A stretch of DNA of 58,394 nt from Sediminimonas sp. (GTDB taxonomy: Bacteria > Pseudomonadota > Alphaproteobacteria > Rhodobacterales > Rhodobacteraceae), in NCBI RefSeq assembly GCF_024637375.1, contig NZ_JAGXFK010000001.1, positions 1 through 58,394 on the forward strand, read 5' to 3'. The notes under the pieces are model-generated. The model ran no database searches. It saw only the letters and a program-made list of their open reading frames with translations, and had not been told where the DNA came from. Below are positions 20,251 through 29,312 of this stretch, in pieces; position 1 is the first letter of the stretch, and each line of letters begins with the position of its first letter. The position numbers and the translations under genes were made by a program.

Positions 20251-21692
20251 CCGGTGCCGATGCCCTGTTCGCCATCCTCGTCCTGCCCGTCGCAGCGGCG
20301 GCGCTTCTGGTCCTTCTGCCGGGCTACCGGGCGAGTGCGTGGATCAACGTCGCCGCAAGCCTGCTGACCTTTCTCGCCGCGGCGTCGCTGTTCGTGCTGG
20401 AACGCCCGGCACCGGGCAATTTTCTGCTGGTCGACGATCTCAACATCGTCTTCGTGGTGCTCAACACCTTCGTCGGGCTGACCGCCGCCGTCTTCTCGGC
20501 CAGCTATATCGGTCACGAGCTGGAAACCGGCCGGCTGACGCCCGCTAACCTGCGTTTCTACCATGCCATGTATCAGATGATGATGTTCGGCATGAACCTG
20601 GCTCTGACCAGCAACAATATCGGCCTGATGTGGGTGGCGGTGGAACTCGCCACGCTGTCGACGGTGCTGATGGTCGGGCTCTACCGAACGCACGAGGCGC
20701 TGGAAGCAGCGTGGAAGTATTTCATCCTCGGCTCGGTCGGCATCGCGCTGGCGCTGTTCGGCACCATCCTCGTCTACCTCGCCGCGCAGCCGGTGCTGGG
20801 CGAGGGCACGCCGGCGATGGTCTGGACCAACCTGATCGCGGCCGCACCGCGTTTCGACCCGGCGATGCTGAACGTCGCCTTCGTGTTCCTGCTGGTGGGT
20901 TATGGCACCAAGGTGGGGCTTGCCCCGTTTCACGCCTGGCTGCCGGACGCCCATTCCGAAGGGCCGACGCCGATCTCGGCGGTGCTGTCGGGGCTGTTGC
21001 TGAACGTGGCGCTTTACGCCGTGTTGCGTTTCAAGCTGTTGATGACCGCCAATGCCGAGGCCGTGGCACCCGGCCCCCTGATGATCGGGCTGGGCCTTCT
21101 GTCGCTCGTCTTCGCCGCCTTCATGCTTTACCCCCGGCGCGATATCAAACGCCTCTTCGCCTATTCCTCGATCGAGCACATGGGGATCATCGTCTTTGCC
21201 TTCGGCATCGGCGGGCCGCTGGCCAATTTCGCCGGCTTGCTGCACATGGTGATGCATTCGCTGACCAAATCTGCGATCTTCTTCGCCGTCGGCAATGTCG
21301 CACAGATCAAGGGCACGCAGAAGCTGGCCGAAATCCGCGGCCTGACGCAAAGCCATCCGGCGCTTGGCTGGGGGCTGGTGCTGGCGGTGTTGTCGATCGC
21401 CGGGATGCCACCCTCGGGAGTGTTCATGAGCGAGTTCCTCCTCGTTACCACAAGTTTCGCAAGGGCGCCGGTGCTGGCGCTGATCCTCGTCTTCGGCCTG
21501 CTGCTGGCCTTCGGTGCGCTGCTGTTGCGGCTGACCGGCGTGGCCTTCGGCACCCCCACGGACGAGGATCACCCGATGGCCGGCTCGCTCGTGCCGCTCT
21601 GGCTGCATCTGGCGCTGATATACTGGATCGGCCTTCACATGCCACGCGCGATGGTCGAGTGGTTCCAGACCGTGGCAGCCATTCTGGGATGA
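20247..21692 (+). CDS. hyfF: HyfF-like antiporter subunit (NuoN/NuoL family)
   Basis: A 481-residue antiporter-like protein, the second of two in the operon. The core reads VGYGTKVGLAPFHAWLPDAHSEGPTPISAVLSGLLL (in parts), with a conserved Lys on the following broken helix, YSSIEHMGIIVFAFGIGG and the terminal SMP-like GMPPSGVFMSEF. Its length and sequence fit HyfF better than HyfD. The ATG is coupled to hyfE. With HyfB it suggests at least two ion-translocating channels in the complex. Confidence 0.9.
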   Translation: MTGADALFAILVLPVAAAALLVLLPGYRASAWINVAASLLTFLAAASLFVLERPAPGNFLLVDDLNIVFVVLNTFVGLTAAVFSASYIGHELETGRLTPANLRFYHAMYQMMMFGMNLALTSNNIGLMWVAVELATLSTVLMVGLYRTHEALEAAWKYFILGSVGIALALFGTILVYLAAQPVLGEGTPAMVWTNLIAAAPRFDPAMLNVAFVFLLVGYGTKVGLAPFHAWLPDAHSEGPTPISAVLSGLLLNVALYAVLRFKLLMTANAEAVAPGPLMIGLGLLSLVFAAFMLYPRRDIKRLFAYSSIEHMGIIVFAFGIGGPLANFAGLLHMVMHSLTKSAIFFAVGNVAQIKGTQKLAEIRGLTQSHPALGWGLVLAVLSIAGMPPSGVFMSEFLLVTTSFARAPVLALILVFGLLLAFGALLLRLTGVAFGTPTDEDHPMAGSLVPLWLHLALIYWIGLHMPRAMVEWFQTVAAILG

Positions 21693-21693
21693 G

Positions 21694-23211
21694 ATGCGCA
21701 TGACCGAGTTACCCGATCTTGCCTGGACACGCGCGCGTGATTTCCGCGCCGCCCCTTTCGGTGCAACGACCGTCAGCGCGCCGCAATGGACGGCCCTGGC
21801 ACAGGCGCTTGCCGCCGGGCGGGTCACGCTGATGAGCCTTTGGGCCGAACACGGCGCGGTCTGCATGGCCTTGCACGACAGCGCCGCGCGCCGCGTCGCG
21901 GTGGCGCGGCTCGACGGCCTTGGGGACGGCTTCCCCTCGGTCGGGCTGCACCACGCGCCGGCGCAGCGCCTGGAACGCGCGGCGGCAGACCTCTTCGGCC
22001 TTGCGCCACTGGGCGCCGAGGATGCGCGTCCCTGGCTGGATCATGGCCGTTGGGGTATCTTGCACCCGCTGGGGGCCGCCGCACCGCACCCGGGCCATGC
22101 CCCCTACCCCTTCCTGCCGGTCGAGGGAGAAAGCCTGCACCAGGTGCCGGTGGGCCCGGTTCATGCCGGCATCATCGAGCCCGGGCATTTCCGCTTTACC
22201 GCGCAAGGCGAAACGGTGGTCCGGCTGGAAGAACGGTTGGGCTACACCCACAAGGGAATCGACCGGCAGATGCAAGGGGCAAGCCTCGCGCGCGGCGCGG
22301 AACTGGCCGGGCGCTGCTCGGGCGACAGCACCGTGGCCTATTCTTTCGCCTTCGCGCAGGCGACCGAGGCGGCGCTCGTCGTCAAGGTGCCCGACCGCGC
22401 CTTTGCCTTGCGTGGCATCATGGCCGAACTCGAGCGGCTGGCCAATCATCTGGGCGATATCGGCGCGATCTGCAACGATGCGGCCTTCCCGATGATGCTG
22501 GCGCAGACGAGCGTGCTGCGCGAAATGGTGCTACGCGCCGCCGCACGGGCGTTCGGCCACCGCTTCATGCGCGACCGGATCGTGCCGGGGGGCGTCACGG
22601 TGGACCTCGACGCCGAGGGCGTGACGGCGATACGCGCCCTGGTCGAGACGATCCGCGACGGGTTTCCGCCGCTGGTCGCGCTATATGACACCACCGCCTC
22701 GCTGCTCGATCGGACGGTTGGCACCGGCCACCTGTCGCCCGATCTGGCGCAGCGTTTCGGGGCGGGCGGCCATGTGGGGCGCGCCTCGGGGCGCGATTAC
22801 GACACCCGCCGCGACCTGCGCTACGCGCCCTATGACATGCTGCGGCTGGAGGTGCCCCTGCGCGAGGACGGCGATGTCAACGCCCGCATCTGGCTGCGCA
22901 TCAAGGAAGTCGAGCAAAGCTGCTCGCTGATCACGCAGATGCTGAATGCGCTGCCCTCGGGACCGGTGCTTGCCGAGGTGCCCCCGGCCGGCGCGGCCCG
23001 CACCGGGCTGGGGCTGGTCGAGGGATTCCGCGGCGATATCCTCGTCTGGCTGTCGCTCGACCCCGACGGCACCATCGCGCGTTGCCACATGCGCGACCCG
23101 TCCTGGTTTCAGTGGCCGCTGCTGGAGGCGGTGATCGAGGGCAACATCATCGCCGACTTTCCGCTGTGCAACAAATCCTTCAACTGCTCGTATTCCGGGC
23201 ACGACCTGTAA
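21694..23211 (+). CDS. hyfG: HyfG-like large subunit (NuoCD-type fusion) lacking the full NiFe cysteine set
   Basis: A 505-residue fusion. Residues about 1-130 are NuoC-like; from about 140 on the sequence is NuoD/NiFe-large-subunit-like, with GHFRF...VRLEERLGYTHKGIDR, VKVPDRAFALRGIMAELERLANHLGD and SGRDYDTRRD. In HycE/HyfG the NiFe site is held by two CxxC pairs (CGIC and DPCxxC). Here the first region reads AGRCSGDSTVAYS, with one Cys, and the C-terminus reads PLCNKSFNCSYSGHDL, where the aligned pair retains only one Cys in register. The protein stops at that motif with no processed extension. It is therefore unlikely to bind NiFe and fits an Ehr-type complex. What it reduces or oxidises is unknown. 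Confidence 0.88.
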   Translation: MRMTELPDLAWTRARDFRAAPFGATTVSAPQWTALAQALAAGRVTLMSLWAEHGAVCMALHDSAARRVAVARLDGLGDGFPSVGLHHAPAQRLERAAADLFGLAPLGAEDARPWLDHGRWGILHPLGAAAPHPGHAPYPFLPVEGESLHQVPVGPVHAGIIEPGHFRFTAQGETVVRLEERLGYTHKGIDRQMQGASLARGAELAGRCSGDSTVAYSFAFAQATEAALVVKVPDRAFALRGIMAELERLANHLGDIGAICNDAAFPMMLAQTSVLREMVLRAAARAFGHRFMRDRIVPGGVTVDLDAEGVTAIRALVETIRDGFPPLVALYDTTASLLDRTVGTGHLSPDLAQRFGAGGHVGRASGRDYDTRRDLRYAPYDMLRLEVPLREDGDVNARIWLRIKEVEQSCSLITQMLNALPSGPVLAEVPPAGAARTGLGLVEGFRGDILVWLSLDPDGTIARCHMRDPSWFQWPLLEAVIEGNIIADFPLCNKSFNCSYSGHDL

Positions 23212-23221
23212 GGGGGCACTG

Positions 23222-23755
23222 ATGCGACGTTTTCTTCTTGAAGGTCTGATGCGGCGCCCGCTGACGGAAGCCGCGCCCGCGCCGGACGGTGACGCAAGCG
23301 CCGAATTGGCGGCCGCGCTCGAGCGCCGCGCGCGCGACAGGCTCGGCCGCAGCCTCGCCATCCGCATGGTCGATGCGGGGTCGTGCAACGGCTGCGAGTT
23401 GGAGATTCAGGCGCTCGGCAACCCGTTCTACGATCTCGAACGGTTCGGGCTGCATTTCGTCGCCTCGCCACGCCACGCCGACGTGCTGATGGTGACGGGG
23501 CCGGTGACGCACAACATGGCCGAGGCGCTGCGACGGACCCATGATGCCATGCCGGCGCCCAAATGGGTGATCGCGGTGGGCGACTGCGCGAAAGACGGCG
23601 GCTGCTTTGCCGGCAGCTACGCCGTTGCCGGCGGGGCCGATGCGGTGGTTCCGGTCGATCTGCACATCGCCGGCTGCCCGCCCGACCCGACGGCGCTGCT
23701 CAAGGGCCTGCGCGCCCTTGTCGAAAGCAGGGACATCGAGGCCGGACAAGACTGA
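23222..23755 (+). CDS. hyfI: HyfI-like iron-sulfur subunit (NuoB family)
   Basis: A 177-residue small subunit. Cysteines for the proximal [4Fe-4S] cluster are all present: SCNGCE (Cys55, Cys58), GDCAKDGGC (Cys122, Cys128) and AGCPPDP (Cys152). A 40-residue Ala/Arg-rich N-terminal extension precedes the fold. It follows hyfG by ten bases and closes the operon. No NuoI/HyfH-type ferredoxin subunit and no hyp maturation gene is found nearby, so the electron entry route is unclear. The cluster set is intact although the large subunit has lost NiFe ligands. Confidence 0.9.
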   Translation: MRRFLLEGLMRRPLTEAAPAPDGDASAELAAALERRARDRLGRSLAIRMVDAGSCNGCELEIQALGNPFYDLERFGLHFVASPRHADVLMVTGPVTHNMAEALRRTHDAMPAPKWVIAVGDCAKDGGCFAGSYAVAGGADAVVPVDLHIAGCPPDPTALLKGLRALVESRDIEAGQD

Positions 23756-23809
23756 GCGGGCGCGTGCCGCCCGGGGCGCGCGGGTATCCATGCGGAAGGC
23801 TGACGGCGA

Positions 23810-24238
23810 TCATGGCTCGCCTGTCAGCCCCGCGGCGGTAATGCCGGCCATCGCCGCCACTTCGTCGTTGTCCGAGCTGTCACCGGTCACCCCGACCGCG
23901 CCGAGTACCGCGCCGCGCGGGTCGCGCAGCAGAACGCCGCCCGGCACCGGCACGACCTGCCCGTCGAAGGCACCGTTCATGGCGGTCATGAAATAGGCTT
24001 GCGATTCGGCCCGCGCCATCTGTGCGCGCCCGCCCATACCCAGCATCACGGCCCCGTGGGCCTTGCCCTGTGCAATGGCGAAGCGCCCCGGCGAGGCCCC
24101 GTCGGACCGCTCGAACGCCACCAGGTGGCCGCCCGCGTCCAGAACCGCCACGCTGAGCGGTTTCATCCCGGCCGCGCGCCCGGCTTCCAGTGCCTTGCGA
24201 ATGATCTTGCGGGCGCGCCTTAGCGAAACTGTGGCCAT
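23810..24238 (-). CDS. glcG: GlcG/HbpS family protein
   Basis: A 142-residue protein of the GlcG/HbpS-like family. It has MKPLSVAVLDAGGHLVAFERSDGASPGRFAIAQGKAHGAV (in parts) and the C-terminal PVPGGVLLRD...LGAVGVTGDSSDNDE. Family members lie beside glycolate oxidase or malate synthase genes in many bacteria, and some bind heme or sense oxidative state; a catalytic role is not established. The ATG at 24238 is preferred to one at 24253 because GGGAGAA lies six bases before it. It follows malate synthase G on the same strand, a familiar glcB-glcG pairing. Confidence 0.88.
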   Translation of the reverse strand: MATVSLRRARKIIRKALEAGRAAGMKPLSVAVLDAGGHLVAFERSDGASPGRFAIAQGKAHGAVMLGMGGRAQMARAESQAYFMTAMNGAFDGQVVPVPGGVLLRDPRGAVLGAVGVTGDSSDNDEVAAMAGITAAGLTGEP

Positions 24239-24268
24239 GTCGTGTTCTCCCATGGTGTCGGTATGCGC

Positions 24269-26407
24269 TCAGCCCTGCTGCTGCGCCTTGAGTTCCAACC
24301 GCCGCGCATGCAGAACCGGCTCGGTATAGCCCGAGGGCTGTGCGCGCCCCTCGAACACCAGATCGCAGGCCGCCTGGAACGCCACGCCGTCGAAATCGGG
24401 CGCCATCGGCCGATAGGCCGGGTCACCCGCGTTCTGGCGGTCCACGACCGCGGCCATCTTCTTCATCGCCGCCATCACCTGAGCCTTGCTCACCACTCCC
24501 TGGTGCAGCCAGTTTGCCAGCGCCTGGCTGCTGATGCGACAGGTGGCGCGGTCCTCCATCAGGGCCACGTCGTGGATATCGGGCACCTTCGAGCACCCCA
24601 CCCCCTGGTCGATCCAGCGCACCACGTAGCCCAGGATGCCCTGCGCGTTGTTCTCGATCTCGCGGGTCACCTCGTCAGCGGGCAGGTTGCGCCCGCTCAT
24701 CAGCGGGATGGTCAGCAGATCGTCCAGCGTGCCGCGCGGCCCGGCCTTGGCGATCTCGTCCTGCCGCGCGGCCACGTCCACCTTGTGGTAATGGGTGGCA
24801 TGCAACACCGCCGCCGTGGGGCTGGGCACCCAGGCGCAGTTGGCCCCGGCCTGCGGGTGGCCGATCTTGGCCTCCAGCATGTCGGCCATGAGGTCGGGCA
24901 TGGCCCACATCCCCTTGCCGATCTGCGCGCGCCCGCGAAAGCCGCACGCCAGCCCGATATCGACGTTGCGATCCTCGTAGGAGGCGATCCAGGGGGTCGA
25001 TTTCATCTCGCCCTTGGGCAGCATCGGGCCGGCCTCCATGCTGGTGTGGATCTCGTCGCCGGTCCGGTCCAGGAACCCGGTGTTGATGAAGGCCACGCGC
25101 GCCTTCGCCGCGCGGATGCATTCGCGCAGGTTGACGCTGGTGCGGCGTTCCTCGTCCATGATGCCGATCTTGACGGTGTTGGCCGGCAGGCCGAGAATCC
25201 GTTCGACCCGCGCGAACATCGCGTCGGCGAACGCCACCTCGGCCGAGCCGTGCATCTTGGGCTTGACCACGTAGACGCTGCCGCAGTCGCTGTTGCCGCC
25301 CTCGCGGCGCAGGTCGTGCATGGCGATGGCCACGGTTATCAGCGCGTCCATCAGGCCCTCGCCGGCCTCCTGCCCGTCACGATCCAGAACCGCCGGGGTG
25401 GTCATCAGGTGCCCGACATTGCGCACCAGCATCAGCGACCGCCCCTTGAGCCGCGCCGCATCACCATCGGGCGTGGTATAGGCAATGTCGTCGGCCAGGC
25501 GCCGCGTCAGACGGCGACCGCCCTTTTCGACCTCTTCGGTCAGATCGCCGGTCATCAGGCCCAGCCAGTTCTCGTAGGCCGCAACCTTGTCCTCGGCATC
25601 GACACAGGCGACCGAATCCTCGCAATCCATGATCGTTGAAAGCGCCGCCTCCAGCCTGATATCCGAAATCCCGGCGGCATCGGTGGCGCCGATCTGGCTG
25701 GAAGGATCGACGTCAAGGATGATGTGCAGTCCGTTGTGGCGCACGATCACGCCCTGTGGGGCCTTCGCCGTGCCGATATACCCGGCAAAGCACCCCGGAT
25801 CGGCCAGCGCGGGCGATAGCGACCCGCCCTCGACCGACAGCGCGCTTACATCGGCCCAGCTTCCCTGTGCAAGTGGCACGACATCGTCCAGGAACGCGCG
25901 GCCCCAGGCGATGACCCGTGCGCCGCGCGCCGCGTCATAGCCGCCCGCGGGCGGCAGATCACCAAGTGCATCGGTGCCGTAAAGCGCATCATAAAGCGAC
26001 CCCCACCGCGCATTCGCCGCGTTCAGCGCAAAGCGCGCGTTGGTGATCGGCACCACCAGTTGCGGGCCGGCGACGGTGGCGATTTCGGGATCGACGCCTG
26101 TGGTTTCAATCTCGAATTCACCGCCATCCGGTTCGATGTAGCCGATCTCCTCGAGGAAGGCGCGATACTCGGCCGCGTCATGCGCCTGCCCGGCGCGCGC
26201 GACGTGCCAGGCGTCGATGCGGCGCTGGATTTCGTCGCGCTGCTCCAGCAGCGATCGGTTCTGCGGTCCCATCTCGTGCACCAGCTCTGAAAACCCTTCC
26301 CAAAAGGCGCTGGCATCCACGCCCGTGCCCGGCAGGGCGCGCTCTTCGATGAAGGTGACCAGTTCCTGGGCCACCTGAAGGCCATTCTTGTCGATCCGCC
26401 GTGTCAC
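24269..26407 (-). CDS. glcB: Malate synthase G
   Basis: A 712-residue cytoplasmic enzyme condensing glyoxylate with acetyl-CoA to malate; the length is normal for isoform G. Landmarks include [19 protein letters not shown], the catalytic Arg region, the glyoxylate/Mg site with [20 protein letters not shown] (in parts), and the C-terminal [19 protein letters not shown]. The start is GTG at 26407 with a very strong AGGAGG eight bases upstream. It is followed by glcG. It probably serves assimilation of C2 compounds such as glycolate or glyoxylate. Confidence 0.95.
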   Translation of the reverse strand: MTRRIDKNGLQVAQELVTFIEERALPGTGVDASAFWEGFSELVHEMGPQNRSLLEQRDEIQRRIDAWHVARAGQAHDAAEYRAFLEEIGYIEPDGGEFEIETTGVDPEIATVAGPQLVVPITNARFALNAANARWGSLYDALYGTDALGDLPPAGGYDAARGARVIAWGRAFLDDVVPLAQGSWADVSALSVEGGSLSPALADPGCFAGYIGTAKAPQGVIVRHNGLHIILDVDPSSQIGATDAAGISDIRLEAALSTIMDCEDSVACVDAEDKVAAYENWLGLMTGDLTEEVEKGGRRLTRRLADDIAYTTPDGDAARLKGRSLMLVRNVGHLMTTPAVLDRDGQEAGEGLMDALITVAIAMHDLRREGGNSDCGSVYVVKPKMHGSAEVAFADAMFARVERILGLPANTVKIGIMDEERRTSVNLRECIRAAKARVAFINTGFLDRTGDEIHTSMEAGPMLPKGEMKSTPWIASYEDRNVDIGLACGFRGRAQIGKGMWAMPDLMADMLEAKIGHPQAGANCAWVPSPTAAVLHATHYHKVDVAARQDEIAKAGPRGTLDDLLTIPLMSGRNLPADEVTREIENNAQGILGYVVRWIDQGVGCSKVPDIHDVALMEDRATCRISSQALANWLHQGVVSKAQVMAAMKKMAAVVDRQNAGDPAYRPMAPDFDGVAFQAACDLVFEGRAQPSGYTEPVLHARRLELKAQQQG

Positions 26408-26616
26408 CGCATTTTCCTCCTGCTGCGTGCAAGGCCTGCCCCAAGTGGGGAATGCGCGAAAAACAACATATTTGGTACTATCCTCTTACCGATACTGACA
26501 TCCCAAGGGATCTGATCCTCACTCATGCCGCTCCCTGCATGTGGCGTCACATGGGCAAGAACCGGGAACGGCAACGCGAGAATCATGCCATGGCCGCATC
26601 AAAGGGCCGCGCCCTG

Positions 26617-27972
26617 TCACCCATAGACGATGTTGGGCAGCCATGTGATTACCTCCGGGAACAGCATGCAGGTCACCAGCCCCGCGATCTGCAGGAACAG
26701 GAACGGCAGCGCCGACTTGAAGATGTCGCTCATCGGGATGTCCGCCGGTGCCACGCCACGCAGGTAGAACAGCGCGTATCCGAACGGCGGCGACAGAAAG
26801 CTCATCTGCATGTTCACCAGGTAAAGCACCCCGAACCACAGCACCAGGTCGCCTTCGCTTCCCAGCCCGAAGGCCTGCGCGCCAAGCCCCTTGACGATCG
26901 GAACGAAGATCGGCACCGCCAGCAGCAGGATGCCGACCCAGTCAAGGAACATGCCCAGAGCGACCAGCACCACCTGCATCAGGATCAACACGCCCCACGG
27001 CCCCAGGCCCAGCCCGGTGACGGTTTCCTCGACAAACTCCTGACCGCCCTCAAGGACGTAAAGCCCGACGAAGATGGTGGCACCGAACATGATCCAGATC
27101 ACCATCGAACTGGCCTTGAGCGTGGTCATGCAGGCCTCGCGCACCGTGGGCCAATCCAGCTTGCGGTGGATGGCGGCGACGATGAAGGCACCGAAGGTGC
27201 CGATGCCCGCCGCCTCGACCGGGGTCGCGACGCCGGCAAAGATCACCCCCAGCACCACGAAGATCAGCGTGATCGGCGCCGCCATGTTGCCCAGCAGGCG
27301 CAGCTTTTCGGCGTTGCTGACGCGCTCTTCGATCGGGATCGGCGGGCCCTTGCGCGGATCGATGGTGCACATGAGGCTGACGTAAAGAATGTAGAGCCCC
27401 GACAGCATCAGCCCCGGCAGCACCGCGCCGATGAACAGCTCGCCCACCGATTGTTCAGCCACCACCGCATAGATGATGGCCAGGATCGACGGCGGGATCA
27501 GGATGCCCAGCGTGCCGCCGGCCATGATCGAGCCCATGGCGATCTTGGGGTCATAGCCGCGCTTGAGCATAGCCGGCAGCGCGATGATGCCCATGGTCAC
27601 CACCGCTGCGCCGATCACGCCCACCATCGCCGCCAGGATCGTCGAGGCGATGATCGTGGCCGAGGCCAGCCCGCCTTTCACCCCGCCCAGCAGCTTGTAG
27701 ATCGTGTCGAACATCTCGTTGATGATGCCTGCACGTTCCAGCATCGCGGCCAGGAAAATGAACAGCGGGATCGCCGAGAGCTGATAGTTGGTCATCAGCG
27801 GAAATATCCGCGACGGTACGATATTGAGCGTCTGCCAGTCGCCCAGGATGAACAGGAACACGCAGGCCAGCCCACCGGTGACGAAGGCCAGCGGCAGCCC
27901 CGCCATCAGCAGCACCAGAAGGCTGCCGAACATCAGTGCCGTCAGGGTGGTGATTTCGATTTCAATGCCCAT
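26617..27972 (-). CDS. TRAP transporter large membrane subunit (DctM family)
   Basis: A 451-residue permease with about 12-13 helices. DctM landmarks include GLPLAFVTGGLACVF near the N-terminus, MVGVIGAAVVTMGIIALPAMLKRGYDPKIAMGSIMAGGTLGILIPPS (in parts) and GMFLDWVGILLLAVPIFVPIV. It follows the DctQ gene by three bases and is the last gene of the TRAP operon. TRAP systems import organic acids with a sodium or proton gradient. Confidence 0.93.
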   Translation of the reverse strand: MGIEIEITTLTALMFGSLLVLLMAGLPLAFVTGGLACVFLFILGDWQTLNIVPSRIFPLMTNYQLSAIPLFIFLAAMLERAGIINEMFDTIYKLLGGVKGGLASATIIASTILAAMVGVIGAAVVTMGIIALPAMLKRGYDPKIAMGSIMAGGTLGILIPPSILAIIYAVVAEQSVGELFIGAVLPGLMLSGLYILYVSLMCTIDPRKGPPIPIEERVSNAEKLRLLGNMAAPITLIFVVLGVIFAGVATPVEAAGIGTFGAFIVAAIHRKLDWPTVREACMTTLKASSMVIWIMFGATIFVGLYVLEGGQEFVEETVTGLGLGPWGVLILMQVVLVALGMFLDWVGILLLAVPIFVPIVKGLGAQAFGLGSEGDLVLWFGVLYLVNMQMSFLSPPFGYALFYLRGVAPADIPMSDIFKSALPFLFLQIAGLVTCMLFPEVITWLPNIVYG

Positions 27973-27975
27973 CGG

Positions 27976-29229
27976 TCAGGCTCCCCTGAGGCTGTTGCGG
28001 ACGGTCGCGGCATCGCTGGCAAGTTTCGAGATACCTTGCAGGATCAGCAGCACCGCCCCCACGGCGATGGCCCACTTGAACGGCCAGTAGGCGATTTTCC
28101 ATTCCGAGAAGGACAATTCATTCACCACGGTGGCATCCATCGCAAAAATCCAGCCAGTGACCAGCAATGTGCCCGCGAAGATGAAGAAGAAGATCGACGT
28201 GAACAGGTCGACCAGCGCTTTGCGCAGCGGCGACCAGTCGGCATAGAAGACATCGACCTTGACATGCGCGTCGGTCAGCGCGGCATAGGCCCCGGCGATC
28301 AGGTATTGCATCCCGAACATCAGATACATGCCTTCGTGCACCCAGATGGTGGGCGAATTGAAGACATAGCGCGCGACAACCTCGTAGTAATACGCCATCA
28401 CCGCGATCACCGCCCAATAGCTGACGAATTCGCCGGTGTAGTAGGACAGCCTGTCGATGGCCCCGGTCCAGTCGCTGCCGACATGGGCGAAATCGCCCTG
28501 CACTTGCTGGGCTTCCTCGGCCCTGAGGCGTTCTGCGGCGGCCTTCTCGATCGCGGCAAGACTGCCCGGCGGGGGAGCGGCCGCTTCCTGCCGGACCTCC
28601 AGCCGCGCCCGTGCGCGGCGCATCATCCCCGGCAACAGCACCGCGTCAACCGCCAGGAAGGCGCATATCAACAGGAACATGGCGAAGGCCACGTTGCCCC
28701 ACCAGGCGCGGGCGGATATCGCGGCGGCAAGTTGCGGCTCCGCGTCCGCCAGCTTCTGGCGCATGTCGGCCAGGCGCGCGGCGTTTTGGTCGCGGTTGGC
28801 AAGCGTCTTTTCCAACATGCGCTCGGCGCGGATGCGGCCAAAGCTGCCCTCTTCGGCGGCGTCGATATCGGCGCGCAGGGCGGCGATCCTTTCATCCACG
28901 CCTTCCACCTCGGGGGCGACGCGTTCGATCACACGCTGGGCGCTGCTGACGGTGTTGTTAGCCTGCGATTGCATGTTGCGCGCATCGCGTTCCTGCGCGT
29001 TGGCGACCAGGATCATGGCAAACAGCGGCAGATACAACAGCCCCCACAGGTTGCGCAGGTAAAGCCGGTGCAGCCCGAACAGGCCGCCGGTGACCAGGAC
29101 GAGATAGCCGATGGGCAGCGCGAATCCTTCCACGCGCGAGCGCCGCGCCATGACCATTGCAACCAGCGGAAAGACGACCAGCGTCGCCCAATAGGCCCAG
29201 TGCGGCAAGGTGAAGTCGAGACTTGGCAT
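27976..29229 (-). CDS. TRAP small subunit with N-terminal TM2-like and coiled-coil extension
   Basis: A 417-residue protein where a plain DctQ subunit would be about 160-200. Residues about 256-417 are the DctQ core (IDRLSYYTGEFVSYWAVIAVM, IWVHEGMYLMFGMQYLIAGAYA, DVFYADWSPLRKA). Residues about 10-75 contain two or three helices with GGLFGLHRLYLRNLWGLLYLP, resembling a TM2 domain. Residues 80-170 are charged and predicted to form a coiled coil (IERVAPEVEGVDERIAALRA and following), then another helix at 177-200 and a linker. The frame is continuous and codon use is even, so this is a real fusion and not an error. The role of the extension is unknown. Confidence 0.88.
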   Translation of the reverse strand: MPSLDFTLPHWAYWATLVVFPLVAMVMARRSRVEGFALPIGYLVLVTGGLFGLHRLYLRNLWGLLYLPLFAMILVANAQERDARNMQSQANNTVSSAQRVIERVAPEVEGVDERIAALRADIDAAEEGSFGRIRAERMLEKTLANRDQNAARLADMRQKLADAEPQLAAAISARAWWGNVAFAMFLLICAFLAVDAVLLPGMMRRARARLEVRQEAAAPPPGSLAAIEKAAAERLRAEEAQQVQGDFAHVGSDWTGAIDRLSYYTGEFVSYWAVIAVMAYYYEVVARYVFNSPTIWVHEGMYLMFGMQYLIAGAYAALTDAHVKVDVFYADWSPLRKALVDLFTSIFFFIFAGTLLVTGWIFAMDATVVNELSFSEWKIAYWPFKWAIAVGAVLLILQGISKLASDAATVRNSLRGA

Positions 29230-29260
29230 GAGATGGTTCCCGGATTGGGCACAAGTGCGA

Positions 29261-29289
29261 GCCGCGCCCCGAATCCGGTGGGGCGCGGC
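29261..29289 (-). promoter_or_regulatory. Hairpin between TRAP binding protein and DctQ genes
   Basis: GCCGCGCCCC (29261-29270) and GGGGCGCGGC (29280-29289) form a perfect 10-bp stem with a nine-base loop in the gap between dctP and dctQ. As in the ABC operon at 7576-7603, it sits directly after a binding-protein gene without a T tract. It probably stabilises the upstream message or reduces read-through. Confidence 0.6.
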
Positions 29290-29312
29290 GTTTCGAGACG
29301 TGCAGGGTCAGC

